This document shows positions 11,600 to 24,250 of a stretch of DNA of 64,000 bases, one piece after another; within the stretch, counting starts at the first letter, position 1; every line of letters starts with the position of its first letter. The notes below the pieces were generated by a model. The model had not been told where the DNA came from and made no database searches. It saw nothing but the letters and a program-made list of their open reading frames with translations. The position numbers were made by a program, and so were the translations under genes. This stretch comes from Datura wrightii (lineage: Eukaryota > Streptophyta > Magnoliopsida > Solanales > Solanaceae), in contig JASDFA010000002.1 in NCBI GenBank assembly GCA_035772735.1, forward strand, positions 9,424,001 to 9,488,000. The letters are read 5' to 3'.

Positions 11600-12832
11600 T
11601 AAAGATCTATCCTATCGATCCCGGTCACTCTGAACCCTAGCTGGGCAGTCTTTCATCTAATGACCTCTTGTCCACACGCATAACATGTCGTAGAACCATA
11701 TCCGCATGCCTCAGAATGACATCGGCTGCAAATAGGGCAAAGTGGTACAGTAAATCTATTCTACTCTGACCCCCTCTACTGCTCCAACCCTGCTGACCGT
11801 GAGCTCTTATCGGGCCTTGACTGCCCTCAACGACCAGATCTACTCCCCTGTTGCTGCTGTAGAGGTGGGGTCTAGGCGGTCGATCTGATAGTCATGGTCT
11901 GGGCCCACCCTGGGACTCTATCTGCATGTCATTGGGCCTGGCCCTATGGCGCTGCTCCTGATTTGCCCTTTTCATCTGCAGCTGCCGCTGCCTGATCCCC
12001 TCGATATTCTGGGAAAATGCCTGAACACGGGCAATATCCATGTCCTCTCACAAAGTAGCTATAATACAAGTCTCCACATATTCTGTATTCAGCCCCATGA
12101 TGAACCGGCGTACCCTCGCTGGCATAGTATCTACAAAGGCTGGTGCATATCAAGCCAAGGAATCAAATCTCATAGCATACTCTCAAACACTCATCGAGCC
12201 TGCTCTAGATGCAAAAACTGATCTACCCGGGCTTGGCGGATCTCCCGTGGAAAATAATGATCTAAGAAGGCCTCTGAGAAGCTGGGCCAAGTTGGAGGAG
12301 GAACATCTCTATCTCGGGACCTTTCCCAACTCTTGTACCATAATACTGCAATGTCCCGTAACCGAAATATCTCTAACTCCACTAACTCTGCAGGTGTGGC
12401 ATGCATTACCCTAAAAATTTGTTATAATTGATACAGAAAATCCTGAGGGTCCTCATCTCAATCCATTCTTTTGAATTGCGGGGGACTCAGTGCGACAAAC
12501 TCTCAGACCCTCGAGCTACCGGTCCCTCCTTATGACTCTGCAACCACTGGTGCCAAGGGCTGACGCTGTGCATCCATCATCTGAGTTATCATAAAGATGG
12601 CACTCCAAACTTTCTGATCTGATGGTATTGGTTTGGAAATTCTTGGAGGTGGTGGTGACACATCTGCCGTTCCGGGCGGCTCCTTGCATGGCGGAGAGTG
12701 CTGGGGAGACCGAGACGAAATTTCCCTGTCGCCCTTAGATCGGGTTGACTCTGACTGAGGCACCCTGCTAGTGCCCTCTCCTACTGCGGTATCTAACTCT
12801 CTGACCTTCATAATCCATCGTGGGTCCGACAT
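11600..12832 (-). pseudogene. chromovirus gag (element A)
   Basis: Gag starts at the ATG 12832-12830 (MSDPRWIMKVRELD), the first ATG of the coding region after the primer site. The core capsid region lies at about 12406-11944 (VELEIFRLRDIAVLWYKSW, WPSFSEAFLDHYFP). Nucleocapsid sequence with zinc-knuckle remnants lies at about 11650-11760. Frames change between 12191 and 11944 and again before 11599. Plus-strand ORFs over this interval are antisense shadows. Confidence 0.8.
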
Positions 12833-13030
12833 TTTGCTGTAGAAAAGCAAATTATAATAAGCTTAAAGACTCATCTCGATACAGCACAGCTCTATAGCAC
12901 GACTGGAAGGGAAAGAAGAGCAACCACCCTAACATGCCTCGCAGCCTCCTGCCTATAGTATGTGGTGCACAACACATCCATAGACAAGACACTACTTAGC
13001 ACGGCTTGCACACTCCCTGGGATACGACCT

Positions 13031-13042
13031 GCTCTGATATCA
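13031..13042 (-). other. primer binding site, iMet type (element A)
   Basis: Minus strand TGATATCAGAGC, one change from the usual TGGTATCAGAGC complementary to the initiator-Met tRNA 3' end. It lies just inside the 5' LTR (13047). Confidence 0.75.
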
Positions 13043-13046
13043 AGTT

Positions 13047-16000
13047 TGTCACTGATCTTGGGCAGAATTATATGCCCAAGTGATGCTCAAATGCTTCATT
13101 TCGTCTTGTTTATCTATCGTTATGTGTGCATTTTCATGTGATTTGTAGTTAAAATGTGAATTTATACTAACCAACATGATTAGTATTGTTTTGCAGGAAA
13201 AATGTAATTTTAGGAAGCTAAGATGCATGTTGGTAAAAATCGGGAATGGACTCGGAAGCGAGCAGTGGAAAAGGTCAAGGAAAAGCAGCAAATATAGGGG
13301 CTCCGCCATGGAGCCGTGTCACGCTGCCATCGTGGAGGCACTCTGCCTCAGATGATCTATTTTGGCAAATGCCAGTGAAGGTCCGCGTTGCCTCCGTGAC
13401 ACGGAGGCAATGCCACGCGATACAAGTCATGGCACGTTGCATATATTTACCTGGAACATCAATTTCTAGTGAGGGTCCGCGTTTGCACCGTGGCACGGAG
13501 GGAGTGCTCCGTGATACACTCTGTACCACGTTGCTTGTTATTCCGAGAAAAATTCCCACTAGTATAAATAGCACACTTAGGTTTATTTTTGATTATTTTG
13601 ACTTGGTTGAGCAAGAACGTGGGTTACAGGCAGTTGAGGGGACAAAAATTCTAGGGTTCTTCTCTATCTCTTTCTCTTTTATCTCAATTGTTTGTATTAT
13701 TTATACTCATTTGATGATGTTTAATCCACAAATGAGTGGCGAAATTCACTTCTTGCTGAGGTTAAGAACATTTTTAGTGGAATGTAATTGTTGATCATTT
13801 TGGTTTTTCATCTTTTCTTCAATGGTTGTTCTATCAATTCTTGTTCTTACTACATTAATGTCTGGCCAATGTTAATGTATATCTAAAAAATCCAATTTTG
13901 ATTTTGAAAAGAAAAGAAATTGGAAAGTTGTGAATTGGTAGGATATGTTCTCTTCTTAGTTTGGGAAAATTGAGAATTGATTTACATTCAGAATTGAAAT
14001 ATATTTGAAAGTCGTATTAGTCAATTAAGGAATTGGTTTTGTATGGCTAGAACATGAAATTCTTTTATCACAGAAATGTAGGTTGAAGGTTCATGATTCT
14101 TAAGTTAGGTAGAATACGAAAGTTTCAATCCATAGGCAATAATTCTTGACTAGCAACCGAAGGAAATATTAACTGAATTGTATCGATAAATTATTTCCCT
14201 GCATGTTCGTTTTAACCTCAGCTTGCTCATTACTATAGTTCAGACTCACTTTATAATTTTGTCTTAGATTAGTATAAATTAGGAAACAAACTCTCAAAAA
14301 AAATCTTCTTTAAACTGTTGTCTGCATTTTTGAAGTTATAGTTCATTAACACTTAAGTTGATTATTACTTTAGTTCAGTCCCCGTGGGATTGATACTTGG
14401 CTTACTTAAGCCATTTACTACTTGTTCGACCACGTGCACTTGCGTGTAGTTGCCAAATGCCCGAACGGTCATGCCCCACCTTGAGAGGCATGACTGGCAC
14501 CTAGTGCCCTACTGGAAACTGACTGAGCTGACTGAGTCTAACCACTTCTGGTGCAGGGCTAATACTAACTCTTAAATCAAGAAAACAATGGGATATATCT
14601 CGGCTGTAAACACAGCCCCTGGCCGACAAGACCTTATAGCCACCTGTAAAAGAAAACAGCTAACCAGAAACAAATAGTAATAGGGAATCCTATGCGGGCC
14701 GACAAGACCACCAAGATGTCTAGTTATGACTGAAAGGTAAATCCAGTACTAAACTAAGCTATGGCCGATAATGTCGTTAACTGACTGCTAAACATGACCC
14801 CACACGGCCAACATACAAGGTAAAACACATATGGGCCCCACACGGCTATCAGCAGCTAACCACAGGGAATCTAAACAATCTGCAAGCCTCTAAGAGTAAT
14901 ATGATGGTTGGTACAGGGCCTCGACCTACCCATAAACTATACAATCAAAAAGAGAAAACCTTCTATCTACAAGCTCCAGAGGAAAGGAGCCGACTGGTCT
15001 GACAGTCCTGGCTAAAAGCTAAGAGGGACCTGCTCCTCGTCTATCCGTACCTACAGGCAAGTAATGCAGCACCGCAGAAAGGGCGTCAGTATAATATGTA
15101 CCGAATACATAAGACAATAATTGTAAATGACTGAATAAAAGAAATAGAACTGAGAATAACTGAAATGGAGGGGTAAAAATCATACCTGAGTAATTGAAAT
15201 TCCTATCATCTAATTTATCAGTAACTAAAATAGACAAGAACCTTACCTGGCCCCCATAAGTCGGAAGGTACAACCAGCACAAAATAACCCACCTGGGGCC
15301 CCCATAAGCCCTGGTGAGTACATTTCAATCTATATATCCCTAGCAAGGTCACACTGGGTCAACTAGTAGCTATAGCCGTCCCACCAGTCCCCTGAGTCTG
15401 CAACTGAGCCCGCTCGTCCCCTGACTGTAGTTGTGTCTGAGTCCACTGGACTCCTGATATCTGCACCCCGGGCACCATGCTCGACGGGCGTGTGGTGCCG
15501 ATATGGCATATAATAGTCCAGCCATGGAAGACCCCATCTTCGACCCTCGCAGACGACATACCACTCCGTGGAGTAACGTCATCTCGCCCCTGGTGGGTGT
15601 CGACATAGCTAATAACCCTGGAGTTGGTCATGGAGGACTATACAGGGCAAGTTAAATCCCAAACTAAATGTAGAATACTGGTCTCAGCTAATAAGAACAA
15701 CTGATCATGATTAATATACTTCTGATCCTCTTACTTGGATTTAAACCGAGTTATAATACTAAAGAAACTAAATTGCCGAAGGAATTTTCCTTAACATACC
15801 TCGACTGTCGATTTCTGATTAACTTGTGAGTTTCGATTCGCATTCAATAGCTCTTCCCAACTGAAATCGTATTACTGGTAGAATGAGACTAGTTTCAGTA
15901 CTAAATTCGGCAAAAATGAAAACTTTATATATAAATATTAACTATATTTCAACTTGATGAAACATGGTCGAAAATGTACAATTTCTCGGGAGTTCAGAAG

Positions 16001-16541
16001 GGAGAAATACTTACTTGAAGCCTGTGATCGTATAGAAATTAGTTTGGAGTCATTCCGAAAACTTTTGCTCGGCAGTTTTACAATTTGCCGGGCAAATTTC
16101 GTGAAAATAACTCTGTAGTAATGCTCCCTGCAACCTTAAACTTCGATACTCAGTTAATTTGAATTTGGACAGCGTTTTGTAGCATAAATGAACGAAAATT
16201 AGTAGAACTCTTCCTGTTTTCCCTTTCCTGGCCGTATGTGAACTTGGAAAATGAAATAAAATCAAAGGGAGGAACTTATATATACTTAGGGTGGTGGACA
16301 GGGGTCCGTGGTATGGACCCTGTCGCGCCAAAATTCGGGCGAGCCATGGAGCCATCGCACTAGGGAGGGTCCGTGACACGTTACCCCTTTGGGCAACTGG
16401 TCCGGCCTTCTCCCGCGCGGTCCCGACTCCGTGCTCATTCGACCGTTCCCCGGGCCCCTTCCTCTTACGTATTGCTCTTTAAAACTCTTAACCAAGATAC
16501 GAATAGGCTGACCAATCATTAGAAACTTATAGAGTGTAACA
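13047..16541 (-). repeat. 5' LTR of element A, interrupted by a solo LTR
   Basis: LTR sequence TGTCAC (13047-13052) is cut after six bases by an unrelated 1.4-kb segment and resumes at 14468 as GTCATGCCCC, running to GTGTAACA at 16541. Without the insert it is about 2.08 kb and colinear with 5812-7910, with scattered substitutions and a short deletion near 15526 (the segment 6873-6899 of the other LTR is missing). Confidence 0.85.
13053..14467 (+). mobile_element. solo LTR of an Athila-like element
   Basis: A 1,415-bp segment beginning TGATCTTGGGC and ending CCCGAACG, flanked by GTCAC (13048-13052) and GTCAT (14468-14472), a 5-bp target duplication with one transition. The start matches the rc end of the LTR at 51243-52826, and the end carries the same CTTGCG...GTGCAC words as other Athila-like LTRs here. 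It has a TATA box (TATAAATA, 13563-13570) preceded by a CG-rich palindromic module (13290-13520). No internal region or primer site is present, so it is a recombination-derived solo LTR. The 182-codon ORF over 13246-13794 is not a gene. Confidence 0.8.
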
Positions 16542-16867
16542 TTTGGCACGGCACACCACTCATTTGACCAAGTTTTTGAAGTGAAATTCTCTAAAGTTTA
16601 AGGGTTGTTTTTGTTTTCTGAAGTTTAGGACTTGGTGGGAGGCACCAACCATAGCACCAAACCCTTCAGCTCCTCAAATCTTCATTTCTTGCATCATTTT
16701 TTGAGCCCATTTTGCTTAGTTTCCTACTCAAATCCACTCAAATCATTTGTTAGCACATAAACCATACACATACATGAATTTAAGCATAAATCAAGGATAA
16801 GAACTCAAAACATGACCAAATATGGGTAAAATCATGGCAAATAGGCATAAAAATATGCCCAACATCA
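16542..16867 (-). repeat. Athila-like LTR of element B, outer half
   Basis: Continuation of the LTR broken at 5811; the first five bases are the target duplication of element A. It ends ...ATATGCCCAACATCA at 16867, which is the 5' start of the LTR on the element strand (TGATGTTGGGC). Confidence 0.78.
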
Positions 16868-18696
16868 TCCTTCAATTGTTCCTTTAACTTCTTAAGCTCG
16901 ATTGGAGCCATTCTATAAGGAGGAAAATGGACATGGGCTGTGTATGAGGGAGAAGATCAATATCGAAGTAAATCTCCCGCTCAGGAGGAACTCTTGGTTG
17001 ATCATCTAGGAACACCTCCGAATACTCACATACAACCAGGATTAACTGAAGAGTCAGGATTTCAGACTTAGAATCCTTAATGCAAACTAAATGATATACA
17101 CAACCCTTGGAGATCATCTTCCTGGCCTTAAGGTAGAAGACAAAACAACCTAGAGGCACTCTGAACTACCCTTTCACTCAAGACCTGGTTCACTCGAAAA
17201 TCGGAACTCTACTAATCGGGTTCTACAATTAATTGAAGCATAGTAAAAATATAACCAATCCATATTGAATATAACATCAAAGTATCTGTCATGTCTAACT
17301 CTACTAAGTCAACTAAGGTGACTCTCTAGAGGACTGTAACCAAGCAATTTTGATATACCCTTATTCTATAACTGACTCACCAACAGGAGTAGAGACTGAG
17401 AAGGGTTTTAATAGAATTTTAGGACTAACATCGAAACTGATAGCAACATAGAGAGTTACGAAGGATAATATGGCCCCTAGATCTACCAATGCATAAACAT
17501 CAAGATGAAAACCTTGTAACATACCCATAACCACATCTAGAGAGCTCTCCCGCTCTCGGAGAAATAATAGTGCATAAAATCAGTTCTGACGTTATCTGCC
17601 ACCGGTACTAGAAGATGCACTGTTGAGATGGGCAAGCTGCTGGAGCTGTTGAAGTGGTAGCTGGAGCACGGCCTCTACCGTCACCTTATCTAGCTGATGG
17701 GAAATCCGTAAGTCTTTGTCTGAGCGTCCCACTCCAAGCACTCTCCTGGGTGGTTCTTACTATACTTCCTGCAAGATGGAAAAGTGCACTCTCCTGACAT
17801 GCTCCTCTAAGCTCTAGACCATGATGCTCTATCTCACTGATCACCTCTGTGCCTAGACAGAACACTAGTTTATGATGGATCTAGGGATGATGACCTATGA
17901 TATGACTATGAATGATGTCTACAACATGGCCTCTGTGAGAACTTGAAGTTACCTATCCTAGCCCTCTTGATCTCCCTCCCCTTCTCCTTCAACTTCTCCT
18001 CCTCAATCTGCAAGGCATGAATCATCAGTCAAGATATATCCATTTCACTGATGAGCATAGCAATCCCACACTCCTTGACCACTAAATCTGAGACTCCCGA
18101 CATAAACTTGCTCATTTGAGCCCTAGGCTCAGTAACCATCTCCGGAGCATATTTCAATAGTTGCGTGAACTTCAAAGCATACTCCTGAATTGTCATATTA
18201 TTCTACTTCATATTGATAAACTCAGCAACCATGGCTTCCCTCATCTCTCATGGAAAGAACATGTCCAAGAAGGCTGTCACGAACTCATCCAATCAATAGA
18301 AATTGCACCTTCCCTACGACCTGCCTTCCACTACCCTTTTAGTTAATAGAAGGCCAAATCTGTACTATCCTCTCTTGAAGCCCCCATAATCTGGGTAATC
18401 TTATGGATCCCCTCAATAAACTCTTGTGGATCCTAGTCCACCTTGGAACCATAAAACACTAGTGGTTTATTCTGGTGAAGTCTCGTACTGTCACTGCCGC
18501 CCACCCCGTTGGGGTTCACAGGTGCAACTGCCTGTCGATTGACCTTTGTCATCATAGATTGGGCCAGTATCTAAAAAGTATCCCTAAACTCAGCATGAGT
18601 CACTTGCTCATTCAATGGATCTACCAGAGCTGGTGGGGTTGGTTGATGCCCATTGCCATTACCATTTCTCCTTCCGTTGACTCTTTGGGGAGGCAT
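16868..18696 (-). pseudogene. gypsy gag-protease-RT fragment (element F)
   Basis: Minus-strand remnants of an older Tekay/Del-like element. Gag starts at ATG 18696 (MPPQRVNGRRNGNGNGHQP) and includes KPLVFYGSKVD and IHKITQIMGASREDSTDLA, typical of this Gag type. The piece 17159-16884 matches the protease-RT linker of elements A and H (ARKMISKGCVYHLVCIKDSK, VPPEREIYFDIDLLPHTQP). The coding region stops at 16867, where the LTR of element B begins; the rest of pol must lie beyond the left edge of the window. Many stops are present. Confidence 0.7.
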
Positions 18697-18888
18697 TTTT
18701 TACACACGCGTATAGCATGAGTTAGAAGAATAAAGAGAGATGAACTTCATTGCACGACATAGATTATGAAAGAAGAAAATTTTCTTAAAACATTTCATAG
18801 CCTCTATCTCATAAGTGTGGCGCACTTCACATCCATGAAAAAGGCTCTACTTAACATGGCTTTTAGACACCCCTAGGACACACCTAAA

Positions 18889-18908
18889 CCTGATGCCTTG
18901 ATGCCAAG
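18889..18908 (-). other. degenerate primer binding site (element F)
   Basis: Minus strand CTTGGCATCAAGGCATCAGG abuts the LTR start at 18911. It resembles a decayed iMet primer site (TGGTATCAGAGC). Confidence 0.45.
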
Positions 18909-18910
18909 TT

Positions 18911-20865
18911 TGTCGAGACCTGAGCATAGACCCCAAATGTAACACGGGATCTAGAACCACAAACCGCTCCAAACTAACCCATGGTACATGGATGACATAA
19001 GTAAAAACTAAATGGAAAAAACATAATATAAGGCATAAGAAAAAGTTTAAGATGTCATAAAACGTCAAAACTAAGACAACAAGTCAAGCAGTTGAATATC
19101 TATACATCAAGTCTGAAAAGCCTCTAGTCATAAGATGAGTTATTGGGAGAACTCCCCAACTAACTCGACTAAGTCTGAAAATTGAAAGATATAAAAGAAG
19201 AACATAAAGATGAACTACTTGGATGATGAGGACTCACACAAAGCTGAAGATGGCTGACTAGATAATGACAGGGGTGCGATTGATCAGCTGAACCTATATC
19301 ATGAAATGATATAGCATAAAAGTATGCGGTTAGTACGTGAAATGTACTGAGTATGTAGGATAAGTAAAATATGAGAGTAATAACAACATGTTGTAAATCA
19401 TGATCATAATAGTCATAAACATGAGTTATTCATCATAAACTGAAGTATAATAACCCAAGGTTTTGAAAGAAAAATCATAAGGGTTAATAGGTTTAGAATC
19501 ATAAGTAAAACTCATAAACAAATCGATAGGTCAAAAATTCTATAAAGCATGATCTCATAAATCCTAAATATGGAAACTATAAAACACGAGGAATAATAGG
19601 AGATTCTTATAATCGACTTACTCCAGGTGAGTATCATGGAGCCTAGTTTGTAACCCTAGTTGGGAGGTGTGCTCATACCTTGCCAAAGGTAAGAACCATG
19701 AATGCGTGATATCACTCATGAGCCTAGTAGCGTAAGAAGACACTCTCAACTGGTGAGGAATCCTTAGGCTAGGGGCGAGAGAGACTCTCTCAACTGGCAA
19801 GGACCCCTCATCCTACGGTGGCATGTAGTTATGAGACATGGATTTTTTAGATACTTATATTCTCGGTGTTAAATACTACTCCCAAAATATACATAGTGCT
19901 TATATTATAATCTTGAAACATACTTGATTTTTCATGGGCTAATTTAAATAATGAAATTCATAAATTACTTAACATACGTGAACTAGTCATGAAAATAATA
20001 CCGAGAAATCAACCATGATACATAAGCTTGAGATTCATGAAATTCATGCATAATCGGATAATTCATCATAACTTGAAAGTAGAGATTTATGAAAGTTTTT
20101 CATACAAACCATGTAATTATAATCATAAAACATAATTAGAATCATGAGAGAATCAATTTCATAAGAGATCGTGGAGTTTTTCATCTAAAAGGGCCTAACC
20201 CTAGAAATTCATAAAAATCATAATTGGATACTTGAATCATGGGACTGAGTTTGATTTGGGCATGAAGGTGGAAGGAATACCTCATTCATGACCTTGCATA
20301 CTTGGGCTTAATGAATTCTTGACAATAACTTGAGTTCCAAGAGAATTGAGATGAGGAAGAACCCTAGGAACTGAGAGACTTGAGAGAATGAATCTTCAAT
20401 CTACGGTGTTTGAAAAGAATGAGGGTTTAGGCTAAGTATAATCCCCTAATTATCCCCATAGAAAATTCAAAACGACCTCACTTAGGAGTTCAAAGCATAG
20501 AAAGTTACAAAAATACCCTTAGAAACTCTAAATTCACCCGACAGTAACCACGACCCATATAACGGTCTGTTGGTCCTTCCAATGACCCATACCTTTGCCG
20601 GTAGTTACCTAAACCTTCCTGGAACAGTTCTCTGGATCCCATCCAACGATCCATACAATGGCTTGTCCTATCTTCCTACGACCCATCTCTTGAGTCGTTG
20701 CTTCTGGAACTTGAAAACTCAACACGCCTACCATGAGTTTGACCATGACTCGTGGTATCATCCAATGAGTAGTTCCTGGGCTTATCTTGAGAAAAAATGT
20801 CCAGTTTCTCTGCTAGTTTATACTCCATATTTAGGGTCTAATATTAGGGACTCTAGGGTGTTACA
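18911..20865 (-). repeat. 5' LTR of element F
   Basis: 1,955 bp, TGTCGAGACC...GGTGTTACA, next to the primer site and gag of element F. A module with CGACCCAT, TTGAGTCGTT and ATGACTCGTGG words lies at 20540-20760, on the U3 side. The 116-codon plus-strand ORF at 20570-20920 lies in this LTR and is not supported as a gene. The partner LTR is not in the window. Confidence 0.72.
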
Positions 20866-21314
20866 TGGACCCCAATTTGTTAATTCACTGCTTCCTAAAT
20901 CTATTTCCATTGATGCATGATCTTGAGGAATTTATTGAACTCGATTTTTCCCCCAAATAGAAATTGTAGAATCTTAAAGTTAGATTGATAGCAGTTGTGT
21001 TATCAGCAGGACTCTGATACCATGTTGATTATTGAGCTCATTGATCGAGAGAGAAGAGGAAGATAGGAAGATGAGAGAATGAAGAAGATGATGATTGACT
21101 TAAGAGAGAGAGAGAGAGAAGCTCTTGAATCTATATTTTGTATATTATGTTAATTATATTGATCACAGACATATAACTCTGTTTACATTCTTGAGCTTAG
21201 TTACTAACCAACTACTTATTTAACTAACTACCTACCTCTCTATAATTAACTGCTTGGCAGTTTACTAATTTACCATCAGCAGTATACATATATGTATATG
21301 CTCAATCCTCAACA
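20866..21314 (-). mobile_element. Copia element 5' end: LTR, primer site and start of leader (element G)
   Basis: The LTR 21023-21314 (292 bp, TGTTGATTATTG...CTCAACA) is directly adjoined by a primer site TGGTATCAGAGTC (21010-21022 on the minus strand), with 144 bases of leader before element F cuts it at 20866. The short LTR and an iMet site abutting it without spacer fit Ty1/copia. A (GA)n run lies inside the LTR (21102-21120). The rest of the element is not in the window. Confidence 0.65.
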
Positions 21315-21852
21315 ATTAATAATAAGAATAAAATAAAATTTAAGTAATAATTATTTTTTGATTTTTTAAATAAAAAATTAAAAAATAGATATCTATGTTT
21401 AGTACAAGTAAAACTAAACGGAGAAAGTATTACAACAAAATCTCAAAGGATCCAAACAGATATATAAAAGGGGTTGAGCTTTAAAAAAATGTGCACACAT
21501 TAAACATGGTAGACTAAACATCTTTCTTATTTATTAAGCAAATTAAAATAGCAAATTCATAGCATGCATTAACTATTTGGCAGATAAAACAATCCTCCCA
21601 CTTACTCACTTTGAAAGAAGTGAGATTATATTTGACATAAAACTTTGTTGATATTTCTTTGGAAGAACAAGATGGTCACTCAACTTTTAATAGAAATTTT
21701 AGTAATTCAACTTTTATTTTATGATATTCCCACTTTTAATATAGTACTAATTTTAGGGTATCGCTTCGCGTGTGTTCCTCATATTGATAAAAATAAAATT
21801 TAAAAAATAGCATAAGTAATATTTAAAAGATGTCTTTGTATAACAATATAAG
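21315..21852. other. AT-rich spacer
   Basis: Between the Copia LTR and element H. No coding or RNA signal seen. The last five bases, ATAAG (21848-21852), are the left target duplication of element H. Confidence 0.6.
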
Positions 21853-23973
21853 TGTCACGCCCCACCTTGGGAGACATGCCTGGCACCTATTGCCCTACTA
21901 GGACCTGAACTGCTGAACTTACTGAGCCTAAGAACCTCTGGTGCAGGGCTAACTCTACCTCTAGAATCAACAAAACAATGGGCTATATAGCGGCTGTAAA
22001 TACAACCCCCGACCGACAAGGCCTATAGCCACCTGTGAAAATAAACAGCTAACCAGAGAGAAACAATCATAGGGAGTCCTATTCGGGCTGACAAGGCAAC
22101 CATGATATCTAGTTATAACTGGAAATTAGATGCTAAACTGAGCTATGACCGAAAAGGCCACCATCAACAGCTAAACAAGGCCCCACACAGCCAACACACA
22201 TAGTCTAAAACATATATGGGCCCCACACGGCCAATATCATCTAACCATAGGGAAGTAACACAATCTGCAAGCCTCTAAGAGTAATAAGATGGTCGGGACA
22301 GGTCCCTGACCTACCCGTACTGTATAAACAAAAGAAGTAAACCTCTATCACACAAGCTCCGGAAGAAGGGAGGTGACGGCTCTGTAGAGCTGATTGGAAC
22401 TACGAGGGACCTGCTCCTCGTCTATCTGCACCTGCATGCAAGTAATGCAGCACCCCAGAAGAGGGCGTTAGTACCACAGGTACTGAATATGTAAGGCGGT
22501 AACTTTAAATAACTGAAAGTAAGGAAACAGAATTGACAATGACTGAAGTAAAGGAACCGGACTGAAGATGACTGAAGTAGTGAAATCAAGGCTAAACATA
22601 ACTGTAATAAGGAGGGTAGGGGTCATACCTGACAAACGAGGCATCTTACTGTCTAACTATCAGTAACTAAAGAAAACATAAACCTTACCTGTCCCCCATG
22701 AGTCGGAAGGTACAATCAGCACAGAATAACCCACCTGGGCCCCCATTAGCCCTAGTGAGTACACCTCAATCTATATACACCTATCTAGGTCATACTGAGT
22801 CAACTACCAGCTATAAGCGTCCGGTCGATCCTCTGGGTCTGCAACTAGGCCCGCTCAGCCCCTGACTGTAGTTGTGTCTGAGTCCAGAGGACTCCTGATA
22901 TCTACACCCCGGGGGTAAATGCTCGGCGAGGGTGCGTATAAGGCCAACCACGGCATATGAGGATCTAGATCCCCATCTTCGTCCCTTGCGAACGGCATGC
23001 CGCACCGTAGAGCAACGTATCCTCGTCCCTGGCAGGCGGCGACACAACTATTAACCCTGGGTGGTCACGGAAGCTATACAGGTGTAATCCAGCCCAAAAC
23101 AATACAATTTACGAGTCTCAACTGACAACAACAACTAGACATGATAACATACTCTGAACATGCTTTACTGGGATTCATACTGGACTACTATGCTGAAGAA
23201 ACTAACTTGCCGAATGAAAATGCCTTAACATACCTCGTCCGCTATTTACCGATTAAATGGTGAGTATCGGCTCGTGTTCAACTGCCCTTCTCAACTGTAA
23301 TCATATCAAAAGAAGAATAGGGCTACTTTATTACTATATTCAAAGAAAATGATAACTTATATATATATACTGACTATACTTAAACTTATCGAATGACGAT
23401 CAAAAACTCATAATTTCTCTGGAATCTAGAAGGGAGAAATACTTACTTTTGGAACGTGATCGTATTGACACTAGTTTGAAATAATTCCACCAATTTAGGC
23501 TCGGCGGGACGATAATTTGCCGGGCGTATTTTATGAAAATAACTCCGCAGCGATGCTTCTGCAGCCCTATACTTCACTACCCGGAGTTAATTTAAATTTG
23601 GACGGCGTTTTGCGGTGTAATCGAATGATTTTCAACAGTTTCCTTCGTTCTTACCTCTGCTGGCCGAAGTTATTTGGAAAATAACAAAACATCTAAGTGT
23701 GAGGCCTTTATATACTTGAAGCGGCAGACAAGGCAACGTGGCACTCTGCCGGTCACGCTGATTCTGCTCCGTGCCACTTTGGGAAATGCGGAGGGGCTGC
23801 TCCGTGCCACTTTGCCCCTCTGGGAAACTTGGTTCGGCCTCCTTCCGTGAAATCCCGACTTTTCACTCATTCAGCCTTTCCTCAGGCCCTTTCCTCATAT
23901 GTATGGCACTCTAAAACTCTCAACCAACATACGAATAGGCCGACTAAATGTTAGAAACTTACGGGGTGTAACA
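21853..23973 (-). repeat. 3' LTR of element H
   Basis: 2,121 bp, TGTCACGCCCC...GGTGTAACA. On the element strand a CG-rich module (about 23720-23830, with TGCTCCGTGCCACTTTG twice on the plus strand) lies immediately upstream of a TATA-like TATATAAAGGCC at 23703-23714. Confidence 0.92.
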
Positions 23974-23987
23974 TCCTCCCCCCTTAA
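23974..23987 (-). other. polypurine tract of element H
   Basis: Minus strand AAGGGGGGAGGA directly upstream of the 3' LTR. Confidence 0.8.
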
Positions 23988-24250
23988 GAACATTCGCCCT
24001 CGAATGTTAACTTTTACTTGCAAGAACCTTAACGTTGCAATTACTTATTCTGGAAAAATTTCGGCAGAGTCTCCCCTGTAATATGGACTATCTAAAAACC
24101 CTGAAACGCAAAAAAGTCCAATACAAGTACTTCACATAATACTATAGCATTCACTTCACAATAGACTGAAGTTAACTACTCCACATATACATGTATATAA
24201 TGCAACTTATGAAACAACAACAACAATATACCTTTAACTGCACAATCTAA

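Larger units (their letters stand above)
5812..16541 (-). mobile_element. Tekay/Del-like chromovirus, full-length (element A)
   Basis: A complete Ty3/gypsy element: 3' LTR 5812-7910, polypurine tract, pol and gag (8191-12832), primer site, and 5' LTR 13047-16541 carrying a solo LTR. It begins TGTCACGCCCC and ends GTGTAACA. Flanking 5-bp sequences are TCTGG (5807-5811) and TTTGG (16542-16546), a target duplication with one transition. It is inserted into the LTR of element B. The coding region has many frameshifts and stops, so the copy is inactive. It belongs to the same family as the element at 21853-31633. Confidence 0.88.

Noticed and set aside
13246..13794. 182-codon plus-strand ORF
   Set aside because: Lies wholly in the solo LTR across its CG-rich module and TATA box; no protein-like motif, composition follows the repeat.
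20570..20920. 116-codon plus-strand ORF
   Set aside because: Crosses from the LTR of element F into Copia leader; no domain and it spans an insertion junction.
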